From: Microbulbifer celer
GTDB taxonomy: Bacteria; Pseudomonadota; Gammaproteobacteria; Pseudomonadales; Cellvibrionaceae
Reading direction: 5' to 3'
Length of the DNA stretch: 64,000 nt
Assembly: GCF_020991125.1 (NCBI RefSeq)
Contig: NZ_CP087715.1
Coordinates: 310,001 to 374,000 of the forward strand
Shown here: positions 34,250 through 43,924 of the stretch, piece by piece
Numbering within the stretch: position 1 is the first letter of the stretch
Layout of the letters: each line of letters opens with the position of its first letter
Made by a program: the position numbers and the translations under genes
The notes under the pieces: model-generated
Seen by the model: the letters and a program-made list of their open reading frames with translations, nothing else
What the model was told of the DNA's origin: nothing
Databases searched by the model: none

Positions 34250-35071
34250 GTGAATTGGCCGCTGCACTGGAAGCTGAGTCCGATCTTGCTCGCGGTTTTG
34301 CTACTGGCCAGTTGTGGCCCGCGCCCGCCGGCGACCCTCAAGGTTGCGGTGGCGGCGGGATTCCTGCCCGCACTCGCGGCCCTGCGCGGCGAGTTTGAAC
34401 AGCAGTGTGGCTGTCGTCTGGAAGTCACCGCCGGAGCCAGTGGCCTGCTCTATAGCCAGATTCGCGAAGGCGGGGAATACGATGTATTTCTCTCCGCCGA
34501 CAGCGACCGCCCCCGGCAGTTGCAACAGGCATCCCTGATTGTGCCAGCCAGCCGCCAGACCTACGCCCGCGGTCAGCTCGCGCTGTGGGTCAGCCGGGAT
34601 ATCTCCCGCGATCACAATTCCGGCTTTTCCACCCTCGCCAGCCTTTCCAGTGAAGAACTGACACCGCGCCAGCTGATCCTGTTGCTCGGCCGCGGCAAAC
34701 ACCGGGTGGTGGTGGCCGATCCGCAACTGGCCGCAGATGGGCACAGCGCGGTAAGCATGTTGAAGAAGCTGCGACTTTGGCCGCGTTTGCGCAGCCGCAT
34801 GATCTACGCCGGCAATGCCGGCCACGCCCAGATCATGCTGGTGCAGGGGGAGGGAGAGATGGGGCTGATTCCCCACAGCCTGGCGCTGGCTTCCGGCAAC
34901 CGTGGGCAGTATATGCGGGTCCCTCAGCGTTTTTACCCGGCTCTGAATCATCAGTTGGTCATTCTCCGCAGCACCCGCGAGCGCACCCTGGCAATCCAGT
35001 TTGTGCAGTTTCTACGCTCGGATCGGGTACAGGCCCGTTTATCCGACCTCGGATTTGTGCGCGGAAAATAA
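34250..35071 (+). CDS. ModA-like molybdate-binding lipoprotein
   Basis: 273 aa from GTG 34250, which directly precedes the signal peptide WKLSPILLAVLLLASC, a lipobox ending; a longer frame from 34118 overlaps mobA and lacks any signal function. The periplasmic binding fold reads LKVAVAAGFLPALAAL, VTAGASGLLYSQI, YDVFLSADSDRP, ARGQLALWV, VVADPQLAADG, AQIMLVQGEGEMGLIP. This is the ModA-type pattern. No modB or modC permease genes follow, so it either serves a transporter encoded elsewhere or has a sensing role. Confidence 0.82.
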   Translation: MNWPLHWKLSPILLAVLLLASCGPRPPATLKVAVAAGFLPALAALRGEFEQQCGCRLEVTAGASGLLYSQIREGGEYDVFLSADSDRPRQLQQASLIVPASRQTYARGQLALWVSRDISRDHNSGFSTLASLSSEELTPRQLILLLGRGKHRVVVADPQLAADGHSAVSMLKKLRLWPRLRSRMIYAGNAGHAQIMLVQGEGEMGLIPHSLALASGNRGQYMRVPQRFYPALNHQLVILRSTRERTLAIQFVQFLRSDRVQARLSDLGFVRGK

Positions 35072-35706
35072 CGCCAATTGATATCAGTGGCGCCTATTTC
35101 GGATATCGGTTTCAGTGATTACGGTTTCAGGTAAAACCAATATCGAGGTAATCAAACTGGCAAATATTTGGTTTTAACTGTTACCTATTCCAATATTGAC
35201 TGATAACTATTTCAAAGGGTTATTCTCAAGTTAAACTCTTTGGAATACCTGATTAAAGAATTCCTTATATGAAATGAAAAGTGCGATGCAAACGTTTATG
35301 TTCGGGATAAGAGGATTGTCGGAAATCGCCTGCTTTAAGCACATTTCAGGCAAAAATTCGGCAATGTTGTCACGTTGGCAACCGTATGTGCGGTTTTTTG
35401 AGCGATTTTCCGCAGTTCTTAATAGAATTCCACAAAACGAGTAATAAGAATCCTCTATTTCCTATATCCGGATATTTTCCCTTTAATGCTCGGCTCTCTT
35501 CACGAATACTGTGGTCGCCAATACTCCGGTCATGAATTCAGACGCGGGAATGTTCTTAGTGGAATATTTCTTTTCACGGCCCGTATTAATCTGTCCGGTT
35601 TCAGGATTAAATGTCCGCTGTATTCGAGGGATTGACCTTCACAAGAAAAGCTCCGCTTTCCGGAGCGCAATAAAAATGAGAAATCAATAAAACGGGAGCA
35701 CAAACG
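35072..35706. other. 635-bp intergenic region upstream of pntA
   Basis: More AT-rich than its neighbours, with no credible reading frame. It contains an imperfect hairpin just after the ModA-like gene (CGCCAATTGATATCAGTGGCG, 35073-35092 region) and a small leader stem GCTCCG-CTTTC-CGGAGC at 35650-35666 before pntA. Promoters for pntAB are expected here, but I cannot single one out. Confidence 0.5.
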
Positions 35707-37251
35707 GTGATTATTGCCATACCAAAGGAGACAGCGCCGGGAGAGGCGCGGGTCGCGGCAACGCCAGCCAGCGTTAAGCGATTACAGGCGCTGGGCTTTG
35801 ACGTTGTAATCGAGAAAGGCGCGGGGGAAGCGGCCAGCTTTCCCGACGCAGAGTATGAAAAGGCGGGTGCGAAACTCAGTGACAGCGCCGCCGACTGCCT
35901 GGGGCAGGCGGGCATCGTACTGAAAGTACAGCAGCCCAGTGATGAGGAGCTGGACCTGATCCCCAGTGGCGCCACCCTGGTGGCGTTCCTGAAGCCGGCC
36001 CAGAACGAAGCGCTGCTGAAGAAGTTTGCCGACAAAAACATCAATGCGCTGGCGGTGGAGTCCATCCCGCGTATTTCCCGCGCGCAGAAAATGGACGCAC
36101 TCAGCTCCATGGCCAACATTGCTGGCTACCGCGCGGTGATCGAGGCGGCGCACGAGTTTGGTCGCTTCTTTACCGGCCAGATTACCGCGGCGGGCAAGGT
36201 TCCGCCGGCCAAGGTACTGGTCATTGGCGCCGGTGTTGCGGGCCTTTCCGCCATCGGTACCGCCAAGAGCATGGGTGCCATTGTGCGCGCCTTCGATACC
36301 CGCCCGGAAGTCCGCGAGCAGGTAGAGTCCATGGGAGCGGAATTCCTCACCGTGGAGATCGAGGAAGACGGTTCCGGCTCTGGCGGTTATGCCAAGCAGA
36401 TGTCGAAGGAATTCATCGATGCGGAAATGGCCCTGTTCCGTGAACAGGCCAAGGAAGTGGACATTGTCATCACCACCGCCCTGATCCCGGGCAAACCGGC
36501 CCCCAAACTGTGGCTGGCGGACATGGTGGAAACCATGGCCGAGGGCTCAGTGGTTGTGGATCTGGCGGCGGAAATGGGCGGTAACTGCGATTTCACCGAG
36601 GCGGACCAGAAGGTGGTCAAGAGTGGCGTGACTATTCTCGGTTACACCAATCTCGCGAGCCGGGCCGCTACCCAGTCTTCCACCCTGTATGCCACCAACC
36701 TGTGTCATCTGTTGACGGACATGACGCCGGAGAAGGATGGCCAGATCACCATCAATTTCGAGGACGAGGCCATCCGCGGTGCCACCGTGGTGAAGGAGGG
36801 GGAAATCACCTGGCCGCCGCCCGCGCCGAAAATCTCTGCCGCGCCGCAGAAGCCGAAAGAGCCGGAGCCGCAAATCGACGTGGAACCGAAGCCGGAGAAG
36901 AAAACCTCACCGCTGTCGCTGGTGGCCTTCTGGGCCATTGCCGGTGCACTGCTGCTGGGGCTGGGTAAATCTGCCCCGGCGGACTTCGTGGCCCACTTCA
37001 CCGTGTTTGTATTGTCGATCTTTATCGGCTGGCAGGTGATCTGGAATGTGTCCCACGCGTTGCACACGCCGCTGATGAGTGTGACCAACGCCATTTCCGG
37101 CATCGTCATTGTCGGTGCGCTGTTGCAGGTGGGAGCCACCGGTTCCTTCCTGGTGACGGTGCTCGCGTTTATCGCGGTGCTGTTTGCCAGCATCAACATC
37201 TTCGGTGGTTTCTTCGTGACCCACCGCATGCTGAAAATGTTCCGTCGCTAA
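35707..37251 (+). CDS. pntA: NAD(P) transhydrogenase subunit alpha
   Basis: 514 aa from GTG 35707, with GGGAG nine bases upstream. Proton-pumping transhydrogenase that uses the membrane proton gradient to transfer hydride between NADH and NADP. N-terminal NAD-binding domain I ([77 protein letters not shown]) spans about residues 1-380. A Pro/Glu/Lys linker follows, then four membrane helices ([16 protein letters not shown] onward). This is the full-length E. coli type, not the split PntAA/PntAB form. Followed 12 bp later by pntB. Confidence 0.96.
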   Translation: MIIAIPKETAPGEARVAATPASVKRLQALGFDVVIEKGAGEAASFPDAEYEKAGAKLSDSAADCLGQAGIVLKVQQPSDEELDLIPSGATLVAFLKPAQNEALLKKFADKNINALAVESIPRISRAQKMDALSSMANIAGYRAVIEAAHEFGRFFTGQITAAGKVPPAKVLVIGAGVAGLSAIGTAKSMGAIVRAFDTRPEVREQVESMGAEFLTVEIEEDGSGSGGYAKQMSKEFIDAEMALFREQAKEVDIVITTALIPGKPAPKLWLADMVETMAEGSVVVDLAAEMGGNCDFTEADQKVVKSGVTILGYTNLASRAATQSSTLYATNLCHLLTDMTPEKDGQITINFEDEAIRGATVVKEGEITWPPPAPKISAAPQKPKEPEPQIDVEPKPEKKTSPLSLVAFWAIAGALLLGLGKSAPADFVAHFTVFVLSIFIGWQVIWNVSHALHTPLMSVTNAISGIVIVGALLQVGATGSFLVTVLAFIAVLFASINIFGGFFVTHRMLKMFRR

Positions 37252-37263
37252 GGAGAAGCAGAC

Positions 37264-38661
37264 ATGAATAGTGTAATTTCCATGGCTTATCTGTTCTCCG
37301 CGGTGATGTTTATCCTGAGCCTCGGCGGACTGTCCACACATGAAACCGCGCGTCGCGGTAACTACTACGGCATGGTGGGGATGGCGGTTGCCATCATCGC
37401 CACCGTTGCCGGCGTTACCAGCGGAGCTTACCTGCCGGTCGGCATCGCCATGGGCGTCGGCGCCGTGGTGGGTATCCACCTGGCACGCAAGGTGGAGATG
37501 ACCGCGATGCCACAGCTGGTGGCCCTGCTGCACAGCTTTGTGGGTCTGGCCGCGGTACTGATCGGCTGGGGCGGCTACCTGGATCCGCGCCTGGACCTGC
37601 ACGGTGCCGAGCACATTGTGCACAATAGTGAGATCTACATCGGTGTGTTTATTGGTGCCATCACTCTGACCGGTTCCATCGTCGCTTTCGGCAAGCTGCA
37701 GGGGTTGATCTCCGGTAAACCGCTGATGCTGCCGGCGCGCCACTGGCTGAACCTGATCGCCATACTGGTGTGTGTGGTACTGGGAGCGCAGTTCATCCCC
37801 GCCGACCAGAGCTCCACCACTATCATCAACCTGCTGGTGATGACCTCCATCGCACTGCTGTTGGGTATCCACCTGATCGCGGCGATCGGCGGTGCGGACA
37901 TGCCGGTGGTGATCTCCATGCTGAACAGCTACTCCGGCTGGGCGGCGGCAGCCACCGGCTTCATGCTCAGCAACGACCTGCTGATTGTGACGGGTGCCCT
38001 TGTCGGTTCCTCCGGTGCCATCCTGAGCTACATCATGTGTCGCGGTATGAACCGTTCCTTTATCAGCGTGATCCTGGGCGGCTTCGGCTCCGATGGCGCG
38101 GACGTCAGTGGTGAAGGTGAAGAGCAAGGCGAAGCGGTTGCCACCACCCACGACGAGCTGGCGGACGACCTCAAAAACGCCGACAGCGTAGTGATCGTGC
38201 CCGGATTCGGTATGGCCGTGGCCCACGCTCAGCAGGCGGTGAGCGACCTCACCGACAAGCTTCGCAAAGCGGGCAAGACCGTACGTTTCGGTATTCATCC
38301 GGTAGCGGGCCGCCTGCCCGGACACATGAACGTACTGCTGGCGGAAGCCAATGTGCCTTACGACATCGTGCTGGAGATGGAAGAAATCAACGACGACTTT
38401 CCGGAAACCGACCTAGTTCTGGTGATCGGCGCCAACGACACCGTCAACCCGGATGCGGTGGAAAAACCCGGTTCTCCCATCGCCGGTATGCCAGTGCTGG
38501 AAGTGTGGAAGGCGGGCAAAGTGGTCGTGCTGAAGCGCTCCATGGCCTCCGGTTATGCCGGCGTTGCCAACCCGCTGTTCTACAAAGACAACTCGCGCAT
38601 GCTGTTCGGCGATGCCAAAGACAGCCTGCAGAGTGTGTTGGGTAAAATGGCTGGCGCATGA
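37264..38661 (+). CDS. pntB: NAD(P) transhydrogenase subunit beta
   Basis: 465 aa. Nine or so membrane helices in the first 270 residues (domain II, including [18 protein letters not shown] and [25 protein letters not shown]) are followed by the NADP-binding domain III ([74 protein letters not shown]). It pairs with the alpha subunit and ends at a strong terminator. Confidence 0.97.
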   Translation: MNSVISMAYLFSAVMFILSLGGLSTHETARRGNYYGMVGMAVAIIATVAGVTSGAYLPVGIAMGVGAVVGIHLARKVEMTAMPQLVALLHSFVGLAAVLIGWGGYLDPRLDLHGAEHIVHNSEIYIGVFIGAITLTGSIVAFGKLQGLISGKPLMLPARHWLNLIAILVCVVLGAQFIPADQSSTTIINLLVMTSIALLLGIHLIAAIGGADMPVVISMLNSYSGWAAAATGFMLSNDLLIVTGALVGSSGAILSYIMCRGMNRSFISVILGGFGSDGADVSGEGEEQGEAVATTHDELADDLKNADSVVIVPGFGMAVAHAQQAVSDLTDKLRKAGKTVRFGIHPVAGRLPGHMNVLLAEANVPYDIVLEMEEINDDFPETDLVLVIGANDTVNPDAVEKPGSPIAGMPVLEVWKAGKVVVLKRSMASGYAGVANPLFYKDNSRMLFGDAKDSLQSVLGKMAGA

Positions 38662-38700
38662 TGATAAGCGCCTGACGCAACCTGCGTCAGAGGTTCTCTA

Positions 38701-38736
38701 AAAACGGGCGGGCCCTTCGGGGCTCGCCCGTTTTTT
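38701..38736 (+). terminator. Rho-independent terminator after pntAB
   Basis: AAAACGGGCGGGCCC-TTCG-GGGCTCGCCCG followed by TTTTTT. The stem is long and GC-rich with a stable TTCG loop. Confidence 0.93.
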
Positions 38737-38990
38737 GTTTGCGGGGTCACTGTTTGCTGAAGCCGTTGTTAGATGAAGATGAGAAGTAAGAGACGACAGG
38801 GGAGGGGGTAGATAAGGGGGATAGTACAGGAGGACAGTAAAGGGATTGAGACTGGTCGGACAGAGTAGTAAAGTGGACAGGCCAATTTGCTCGGAGCACT
38901 AGACACGACATCCGGTCGCCGCTGGTTGGCGTCGGTGATAACCTTGAACGCTGCTTTTACAAATCAGGTCTATAACAAAAAAGTCAGACT
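38737..38990. other. Purine-rich, G-tract intergenic segment
   Basis: Bases 38770-38880 of the plus strand are strongly purine-biased with several runs of G (38799-38802, 38804-38808, 38816-38820, then GG pairs and GGG at 38842). No reading frame is credible. It may form a G-quadruplex. The promoter for the lipoprotein gene at 38991 should lie between it and the start codon. Confidence 0.4.
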
Positions 38991-40958
38991 ATGAACCGAA
39001 ACCTTTCCTGCACCGTTCGAACCGCCCTGTTTACCTCCAGTGTCTCCTTGATTGTCTCCCTGCTCACCGCTTGTGGTGGCGGAGGCGGCTCCTCTTCAGA
39101 TCCGGATACCGGCGGCCCCGCGCCGGGGCCGAAGCCCGTGTCGGTAACTTTTGCTGGTGACAGCAACGCCGATCGCTACGACTCTGTGGGGGTTGTCGCC
39201 GCTGTTTCCGAATCCGGCTACCACCGTTTTGAATGGGAGCAGATTGCCGGGCCCAAGGTGCCTCTCGCCGGTCAGGGCACCGCCGGGATCAGCTTCGACG
39301 CGCCCGCCGCCGATACCTATGCATTCAGTTTTACCGCCACCAACCGCCAGGGCGACAGCGTCTCGGACACCTACAGCCTGTGGGTGTCCCCGGGCGACGA
39401 TGATGTCCGCGCACACCTGCGGGCGGACCGCGCGGTGAGTGAAGGCGCAGAGTTCTCCCTGCGTCTGACCGCCAGCGGTCTGTATACGGAGCCTGACGAC
39501 TGGAATATCCGCCAGGTGTCCGGCCCTACGGCCACCGTTGAGTTTGACGATTACGAGGTGGTGGCGTTTGTCACCGCGCCCAAGGTGTCAGGAGACCGGG
39601 TGCTGGAATTCGAGGCGGAGCTGCAAGTGGATGGCCGCCGGATTACGGATACCGCCTATGTGGTGGTGCAGGACCGCCCCGAGGTCACCAGTGAATATTT
39701 TTGTGATGGCAGTGGTGAATACTGCGGCACTGACTCGCCTCTGAATAACGTTTACACCTACCGCAGCGACAGCCCCTACCGGGATTATCTCGCGGACTGT
39801 GTCTATTCCAATCAGCTCACCGACGAACGCTTCTGTACTCTGGGAGCGCTGCCGCTGATCGGTATGCAAAGCGACATGCCCACCGTGGACCAGATCATGG
39901 ATCACGTGCTGGTCTCCCACGACTGGATGGGGCAGCGCTTTGAGACTTTCCTGCGGGAGATGGACAAGACCAATCACGATTTTGCGCGTCTGCTGCGGTC
40001 CACCACCGCGATCGTCATTTCCAGCGATATCCGCCCCTCGTTCTACTGGCAGCTCACCGGCGCCATCTATCTGGATCCGGACAGCCTGTGGTTGACCCCG
40101 GCTGAGCGGGACGTGATCAACGAGCAGCCGGATTACCGCAGTGGCTTCGGTTCCGCACTGCAGTTCGCCACGCCCTGGCGCTACGTGAAAAACAACAATT
40201 ACGCGTTCACCAGCTACCCGGTGGCGAATCGGGAAAGCCGTACTCTGCAGGAGGTGGAACTCGATTTGGGATCTCTGATGTATCACGAACTGGCCCACGC
40301 CAATGACGCCATGTCGCCGGCCAGAATCGATGCCGGCCTGGATGAGAGCGAAATTTTCTTCAATGAGGCCTCTTCCGGTGACCCGGTCAATGAGTATGTG
40401 GCCAGCATCAATCCGCTGTTGTCCCAGCCACTGTTTGATCTGGCAGAGGTGCGTTACGCCGGTGCCGAGGCCAGTGAAATGCAGAAGAGTTATCTGGCAG
40501 AGGATATCGCCGACTTTTTCTTTCCCGATACCGCCAACGATTTCTATGCCTATTCCTCAAAGTGGGAAGACACCGCGATGCTGTTCGAGGAGACCATGAT
40601 GAGCCTGCGCTACGGCATCCAGCGGGATATCGCGGTCACCAACCAGCCGAATTCGCCCTATGCCGAGGATTATGTGGTGGCCCAGGGCCAGCGCAACCGC
40701 ATTGGTGATGAGAATATTCGCGAGCGGGCCAAGGCTGCTGTTTATGAACTGCTGCCGGAAGCTGGGCCCCAGGCGGAGGATCACCTGCTGGGACTGACGC
40801 CGATCAGCCTTTGCGCCGGTGAAAACTGGGTGCAAAACCTGAATCCGTCCTGCGCCGGCAGCTACGGCGTACTGCGCTACGAGGTATCCAAACCCAATGC
40901 AAAAGCCCCTATGCCGACACAGCTACCTCGGAGCTTCAATCCGCCCACGCGGTTCTGA
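38991..40958 (+). CDS. Large surface or periplasmic lipoprotein with HELAH metallopeptidase-like motif
   Basis: 655 aa. The signal peptide ends in a lipobox (LLTAC) followed by a Gly/Ser-rich tether (GGGGGSSSDPDTGGP). Residues about 45-240 look like two Ig/PKD-like beta-sandwich domains (VTFAGDSNADRYDSV..., ...TDTAYVVVQD). A Cys-containing linker follows, then a C-terminal domain with H432-ELA-H436 in SLMYHELAHANDAM. HExxH is the zinc-binding core of gluzincin/metzincin peptidases. A downstream EEND-type acidic residue (ESEIFFNEAS or ETMMSLRYG) could be the third ligand. I do not recognise a named family. The substrate is unknown, and it may act in matrix or polymer turnover alongside the acetylesterase gene downstream. 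Confidence 0.75.
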   Translation: MNRNLSCTVRTALFTSSVSLIVSLLTACGGGGGSSSDPDTGGPAPGPKPVSVTFAGDSNADRYDSVGVVAAVSESGYHRFEWEQIAGPKVPLAGQGTAGISFDAPAADTYAFSFTATNRQGDSVSDTYSLWVSPGDDDVRAHLRADRAVSEGAEFSLRLTASGLYTEPDDWNIRQVSGPTATVEFDDYEVVAFVTAPKVSGDRVLEFEAELQVDGRRITDTAYVVVQDRPEVTSEYFCDGSGEYCGTDSPLNNVYTYRSDSPYRDYLADCVYSNQLTDERFCTLGALPLIGMQSDMPTVDQIMDHVLVSHDWMGQRFETFLREMDKTNHDFARLLRSTTAIVISSDIRPSFYWQLTGAIYLDPDSLWLTPAERDVINEQPDYRSGFGSALQFATPWRYVKNNNYAFTSYPVANRESRTLQEVELDLGSLMYHELAHANDAMSPARIDAGLDESEIFFNEASSGDPVNEYVASINPLLSQPLFDLAEVRYAGAEASEMQKSYLAEDIADFFFPDTANDFYAYSSKWEDTAMLFEETMMSLRYGIQRDIAVTNQPNSPYAEDYVVAQGQRNRIGDENIRERAKAAVYELLPEAGPQAEDHLLGLTPISLCAGENWVQNLNPSCAGSYGVLRYEVSKPNAKAPMPTQLPRSFNPPTRF

Positions 40959-41026
40959 CTTTGCGTAGCCCGGGAATACCAGCAGTCCGGCGAACACAGA
41001 TAAAAAACTCGAAGAAGGAGAGTGTG

Positions 41027-41833
41027 ATGACGAGAACCTTTAAATCCCTATCAAAACAGCTGCTACTACTGGGCAGCCTCGCCCTCGGCGCGTCCAGTGC
41101 GTTGGCGGCGGAAGAGGCCGCCGAGCGCGAGACCACCAAGGTATTCATGGCCGGTGACTCCACCATGTCCATCAAGGATATCAAGGACTACCCGGAAACC
41201 GGCTGGGGCGTGCCCTTTGCGGTATTTTTTGAAGACGGTATCGAGGTGGACAACCGGGCCCGCAATGGCCGCAGTACCCGCACCTTTATCGAGGAAGGCC
41301 GCTGGGCCGGCATCATGGAAGAACTGCAGGCGGGAGATTACGTCGTCATCCAGTTCGGCCACAATGACGAGTCCGAAAGCAAAAAAGACCGCTACACCAC
41401 GCCCAAAGAATACAAGGCCAACCTGGCGCGCTTTATCAACGATGTACGCGCGGCAGATGCCGAACCGATCCTGATGTCTCCCATCACCCGTCGCTATTTT
41501 GACGGTGCCAACAAGATCAAGCACACCCATCCCTACGCGCCGTTGGTGCGCGAAGTGGCTGCGGAAGAAGATGTATTCTTCATCGATATGGAAGTGGTGA
41601 CCCGGGAATATTTCCAGGTCATGGGAGATCGGGACAGTGCCCTGCGCTTTATGCACATCGCCCCGGGCAAGCATCCCAATTATCCGGTGGGTGTGCGCGA
41701 CGATACCCACTTGAACCATATGGGCGCGCGGGAAGTGGCGCAGTTGGTTCTGGATGAATTGCGCAAGCGCGAGCATCCACTGAGCAAACGCCTGCGGACA
41801 CCGGATCCGAAGCACCTGGCTTTAAAATACTGA
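41027..41833 (+). CDS. SGNH-hydrolase acetylesterase (rhamnogalacturonan acetylesterase type)
   Basis: 268 aa from ATG 41027, chosen for its GAAGGAG signal; an upstream in-frame start has none. Signal peptide up to about residue 27 (LLLLGSLALGASSALAAEE). SGNH blocks: GDSTMS with the catalytic Ser, NRARNGRSTRTFIEEG, FGHNDE with Asn, and DDTHLNHMG with the Asp-His pair. The layout fits carbohydrate esterase family 12, which removes acetyl groups from pectin rhamnogalacturonan. It is exported and may serve polysaccharide use; no other pectin genes are adjacent. Followed by a hairpin terminator. Confidence 0.87.
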   Translation: MTRTFKSLSKQLLLLGSLALGASSALAAEEAAERETTKVFMAGDSTMSIKDIKDYPETGWGVPFAVFFEDGIEVDNRARNGRSTRTFIEEGRWAGIMEELQAGDYVVIQFGHNDESESKKDRYTTPKEYKANLARFINDVRAADAEPILMSPITRRYFDGANKIKHTHPYAPLVREVAAEEDVFFIDMEVVTREYFQVMGDRDSALRFMHIAPGKHPNYPVGVRDDTHLNHMGAREVAQLVLDELRKREHPLSKRLRTPDPKHLALKY

Positions 41834-41845
41834 TTTGACCGAGTA

Positions 41846-41870
41846 GAGTGCTGAGAATCTTTCAGCACTC
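41846..41870. terminator. Hairpin terminator between convergent genes
   Basis: GAGTGCTGA-GAATCTT-TCAGCACTC, a perfect 9-bp stem. The plus-strand tail TGCTCGTCTTTTATT has only a moderate T-run. It lies between the acetylesterase (plus) and the cytochrome gene (minus). Confidence 0.7.
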
Positions 41871-41907
41871 TGCTCGTCTTTTATTGCTCGCCTTGCGTTC
41901 TCCCTTT

Positions 41908-42993
41908 TTAATTTTCCTGCTGCATCTGCTTGAAGTCCGGGAACGCATTTTCCCCCAGGACTTTCCCATCCACCGCTTTTCCGTAGTAACCGGGATGATT
42001 GTGATACCGTTTGCGCAATGCTTCCACGTCGCCCTCAAAGCGCGGGTCCTGCGGGCGCTCCCGTGAATTGATATACGCCGCTACATCCCACGCCTGCTGC
42101 GGTGTCAGCTGGATACCTTTGCCCAGCGGCATATTCTCGTGGATAAACGCCGCCGCGGTGTTGACCCGGTGCATGCCTGCGCCCCAGTTGTAGCTGTCTT
42201 TCCCCCACAACGGCGGCAGGTTGTGAACCCCTGCGGCTTCGTAGCCCTGACCGTCCGGGCCGTGACAGGCCATGCAGTGGGCGGTATACACTTCCGCGCC
42301 TTTTTCCGGCGAATAGTCGCGCGCAGGCTTGTCCAGCTTCGGGTAACCGCGCCCCGGCAGTTTGTCCCGCTGGTCCACCGGCAGCGCCCTGGCGATGTCG
42401 ACGGGCAGCGGGAAGTCTTCCCGTTTGGCTCCGGTTACCAGGTCCGTGTCGGAGATTTCCGGGACCTCGCCATTGATGCCAAAGTGATCCATCAGCCCGC
42501 CCATGGCCAGCCAGTAGGCGTAGGCGGCAATGGCGATCATTTCCGGGCTGTCGGCCGGTGGCGGGGCGCCGTTGGTGGAATAGGTGAAGCAGCCCTGAAC
42601 GCGTTCGGCAAAACTGTTTACCTTGTCGTTTTTCTTGCGGTAGGCGGGGTAGGCGAAATAGGCCGCCCACAGGGGCGCGGCATTGGCGCGGCGCCCGGCA
42701 TCCATATGGCAGTGCACGCAGTTGAGCGCGTTGCCCACATATTTGCCGCGCAGTTCCTGGGTGTTCACAAACAGTTGATAGCCGCGCTTCACTTTATCGC
42801 CAAACGCGCCTTCGGGAATCTGCTCCAGAGGGCGCGGCTGGATTCTGGGCAGGCCGGAGTCCGCATCCGGGTTCGGAATCGGCGCCTGGCGGTCCGGTAA
42901 TTCGGTATCGGGCTGGCCCGATTCGCCGCGGTCACAGGCGGTGAGTGTCACGCCGAGCGCAACGATGAGCAGTGTGGATAGAAATTGACGCAT
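41908..42993 (-). CDS. Diheme cytochrome c lipoprotein, TsdA-like (thiosulfate dehydrogenase family)
   Basis: 361 aa from ATG 42993, which follows the stop of the next gene upstream by two bases and has GGGAG before it. Lipobox LTAC at about residue 20. Haem motifs CVHCH and CMACH. After the first haem comes NAAPLWAAYFAYPAYRKKN...ERVQGCFTYSTNG. A Cys about 39 residues after the CVHCH His matches the unusual Cys axial ligand of TsdA haem 1. TsdA oxidises thiosulfate to tetrathionate or does the reverse. Assignment rests on motif memory and gene pairing. It might instead be another member of the same cytochrome family with a different substrate. Confidence 0.75.
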   Translation of the reverse strand: MRQFLSTLLIVALGVTLTACDRGESGQPDTELPDRQAPIPNPDADSGLPRIQPRPLEQIPEGAFGDKVKRGYQLFVNTQELRGKYVGNALNCVHCHMDAGRRANAAPLWAAYFAYPAYRKKNDKVNSFAERVQGCFTYSTNGAPPPADSPEMIAIAAYAYWLAMGGLMDHFGINGEVPEISDTDLVTGAKREDFPLPVDIARALPVDQRDKLPGRGYPKLDKPARDYSPEKGAEVYTAHCMACHGPDGQGYEAAGVHNLPPLWGKDSYNWGAGMHRVNTAAAFIHENMPLGKGIQLTPQQAWDVAAYINSRERPQDPRFEGDVEALRKRYHNHPGYYGKAVDGKVLGENAFPDFKQMQQEN

Positions 42994-42995
42994 CA

Positions 42996-43766
42996 CTATT
43001 CTCCCTGCTGGCCGATATTGGAGAAGTAACTGGCCAGCGCGTCTATTTCTTCTTTGCTCAGTTGGCTGGTGATCTTTGTCATCACCTTGTCCTGGTCGGT
43101 GGTGCGTTTGCCGCTTTTCCAGTCCTGCAATTGTGCGCTGAGGTATGCCTCCTGCTGTCCGGCGAGGGGCGGAATATTCCCGGAGCCGATTCCGGAGGCG
43201 CCGTGGCAGGTGACACAAGCGGGTATCTCGCGGGACCAGTCACCCTGATAGGCGAGTTTCTCCGCCGGGTTGCGGAATACCACCTGAGTACCACGGAGTT
43301 TGGGGGTGATTGGAGGCAGTGGCCGTGAGGAAAAGTAGGCGGCGATCCTGTTCAGCACCGGGTCTGTGACTTCCCCGGACAGCACATGCATGGTGGTGTT
43401 TTTGCGCTTATCGGCCTGGAACCCGTGCACCTGCTCGCGGAAGTACTCCACCGGCAACCCGGCGAGGCGTGGCCCCAGCCCCGGGCGTCCTTCCCCCTGA
43501 AGGTCGTGGCATTCAACGCAGACTTCGGCTTCTTTGGGGAAACCCGGAATATCGCGGGTGGCGTCGCCTACTGGTTCCGGCGGGGTGGGGGTGGTGTCTT
43601 GCTGGGGGGTGAAAGGTTCACCGCGGGGTTTGATCCCCTCGTCCTGAGCCGTGTTGTCCTCGGCATTCTGGGCATTACCGGAAATCGCTGCCAGCAATGC
43701 ACCGCAGAGCAGGGCAGGTAGCACCCAGATCTTGGGCGGAATCTTCACAGGGGGCCTCCGGTACAT
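42996..43766 (-). CDS. Diheme cytochrome c4-like protein, TsdB-like electron acceptor
   Basis: 256 aa with a signal peptide or anchor (IWVLPALLCGALLAAISGNAQN) and an acidic, Pro-rich spacer. Two similar halves each carry a haem motif: CVECHDLQGEG and CVTCHGASGIGSG, with later Met ligands likely in KRKNTTMHVLSG and DKVMTKITSQL. This is the cytochrome c4 layout. It is directly upstream of and translationally coupled to the TsdA-like gene, as tsdB is to tsdA in known pairs, and would pass electrons on to an oxidase. Confidence 0.8.
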   Translation of the reverse strand: MYRRPPVKIPPKIWVLPALLCGALLAAISGNAQNAEDNTAQDEGIKPRGEPFTPQQDTTPTPPEPVGDATRDIPGFPKEAEVCVECHDLQGEGRPGLGPRLAGLPVEYFREQVHGFQADKRKNTTMHVLSGEVTDPVLNRIAAYFSSRPLPPITPKLRGTQVVFRNPAEKLAYQGDWSREIPACVTCHGASGIGSGNIPPLAGQQEAYLSAQLQDWKSGKRTTDQDKVMTKITSQLSKEEIDALASYFSNIGQQGE

Positions 43767-43924
43767 TGAAATACGCCTGGGAATGGCGCCTGGCGCGGGC
43801 AGTAGCTCGTTTTCAGTGTAGAGGAGTTGTCGGGATCAACCGGTGGGGCTGGATCGGGCGTCCAGCCCCGGGGCGGGGGCAGGCCGATGCTGTGCCCCGT
43901 TCAGGTGTGGTAGCCGGTGGGCAA

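Noticed and set aside
36907..38325. 472-codon minus-strand open frame
   Set aside because: Antisense to pntAB, His/Gln/Asp-rich, with no recognisable domain.
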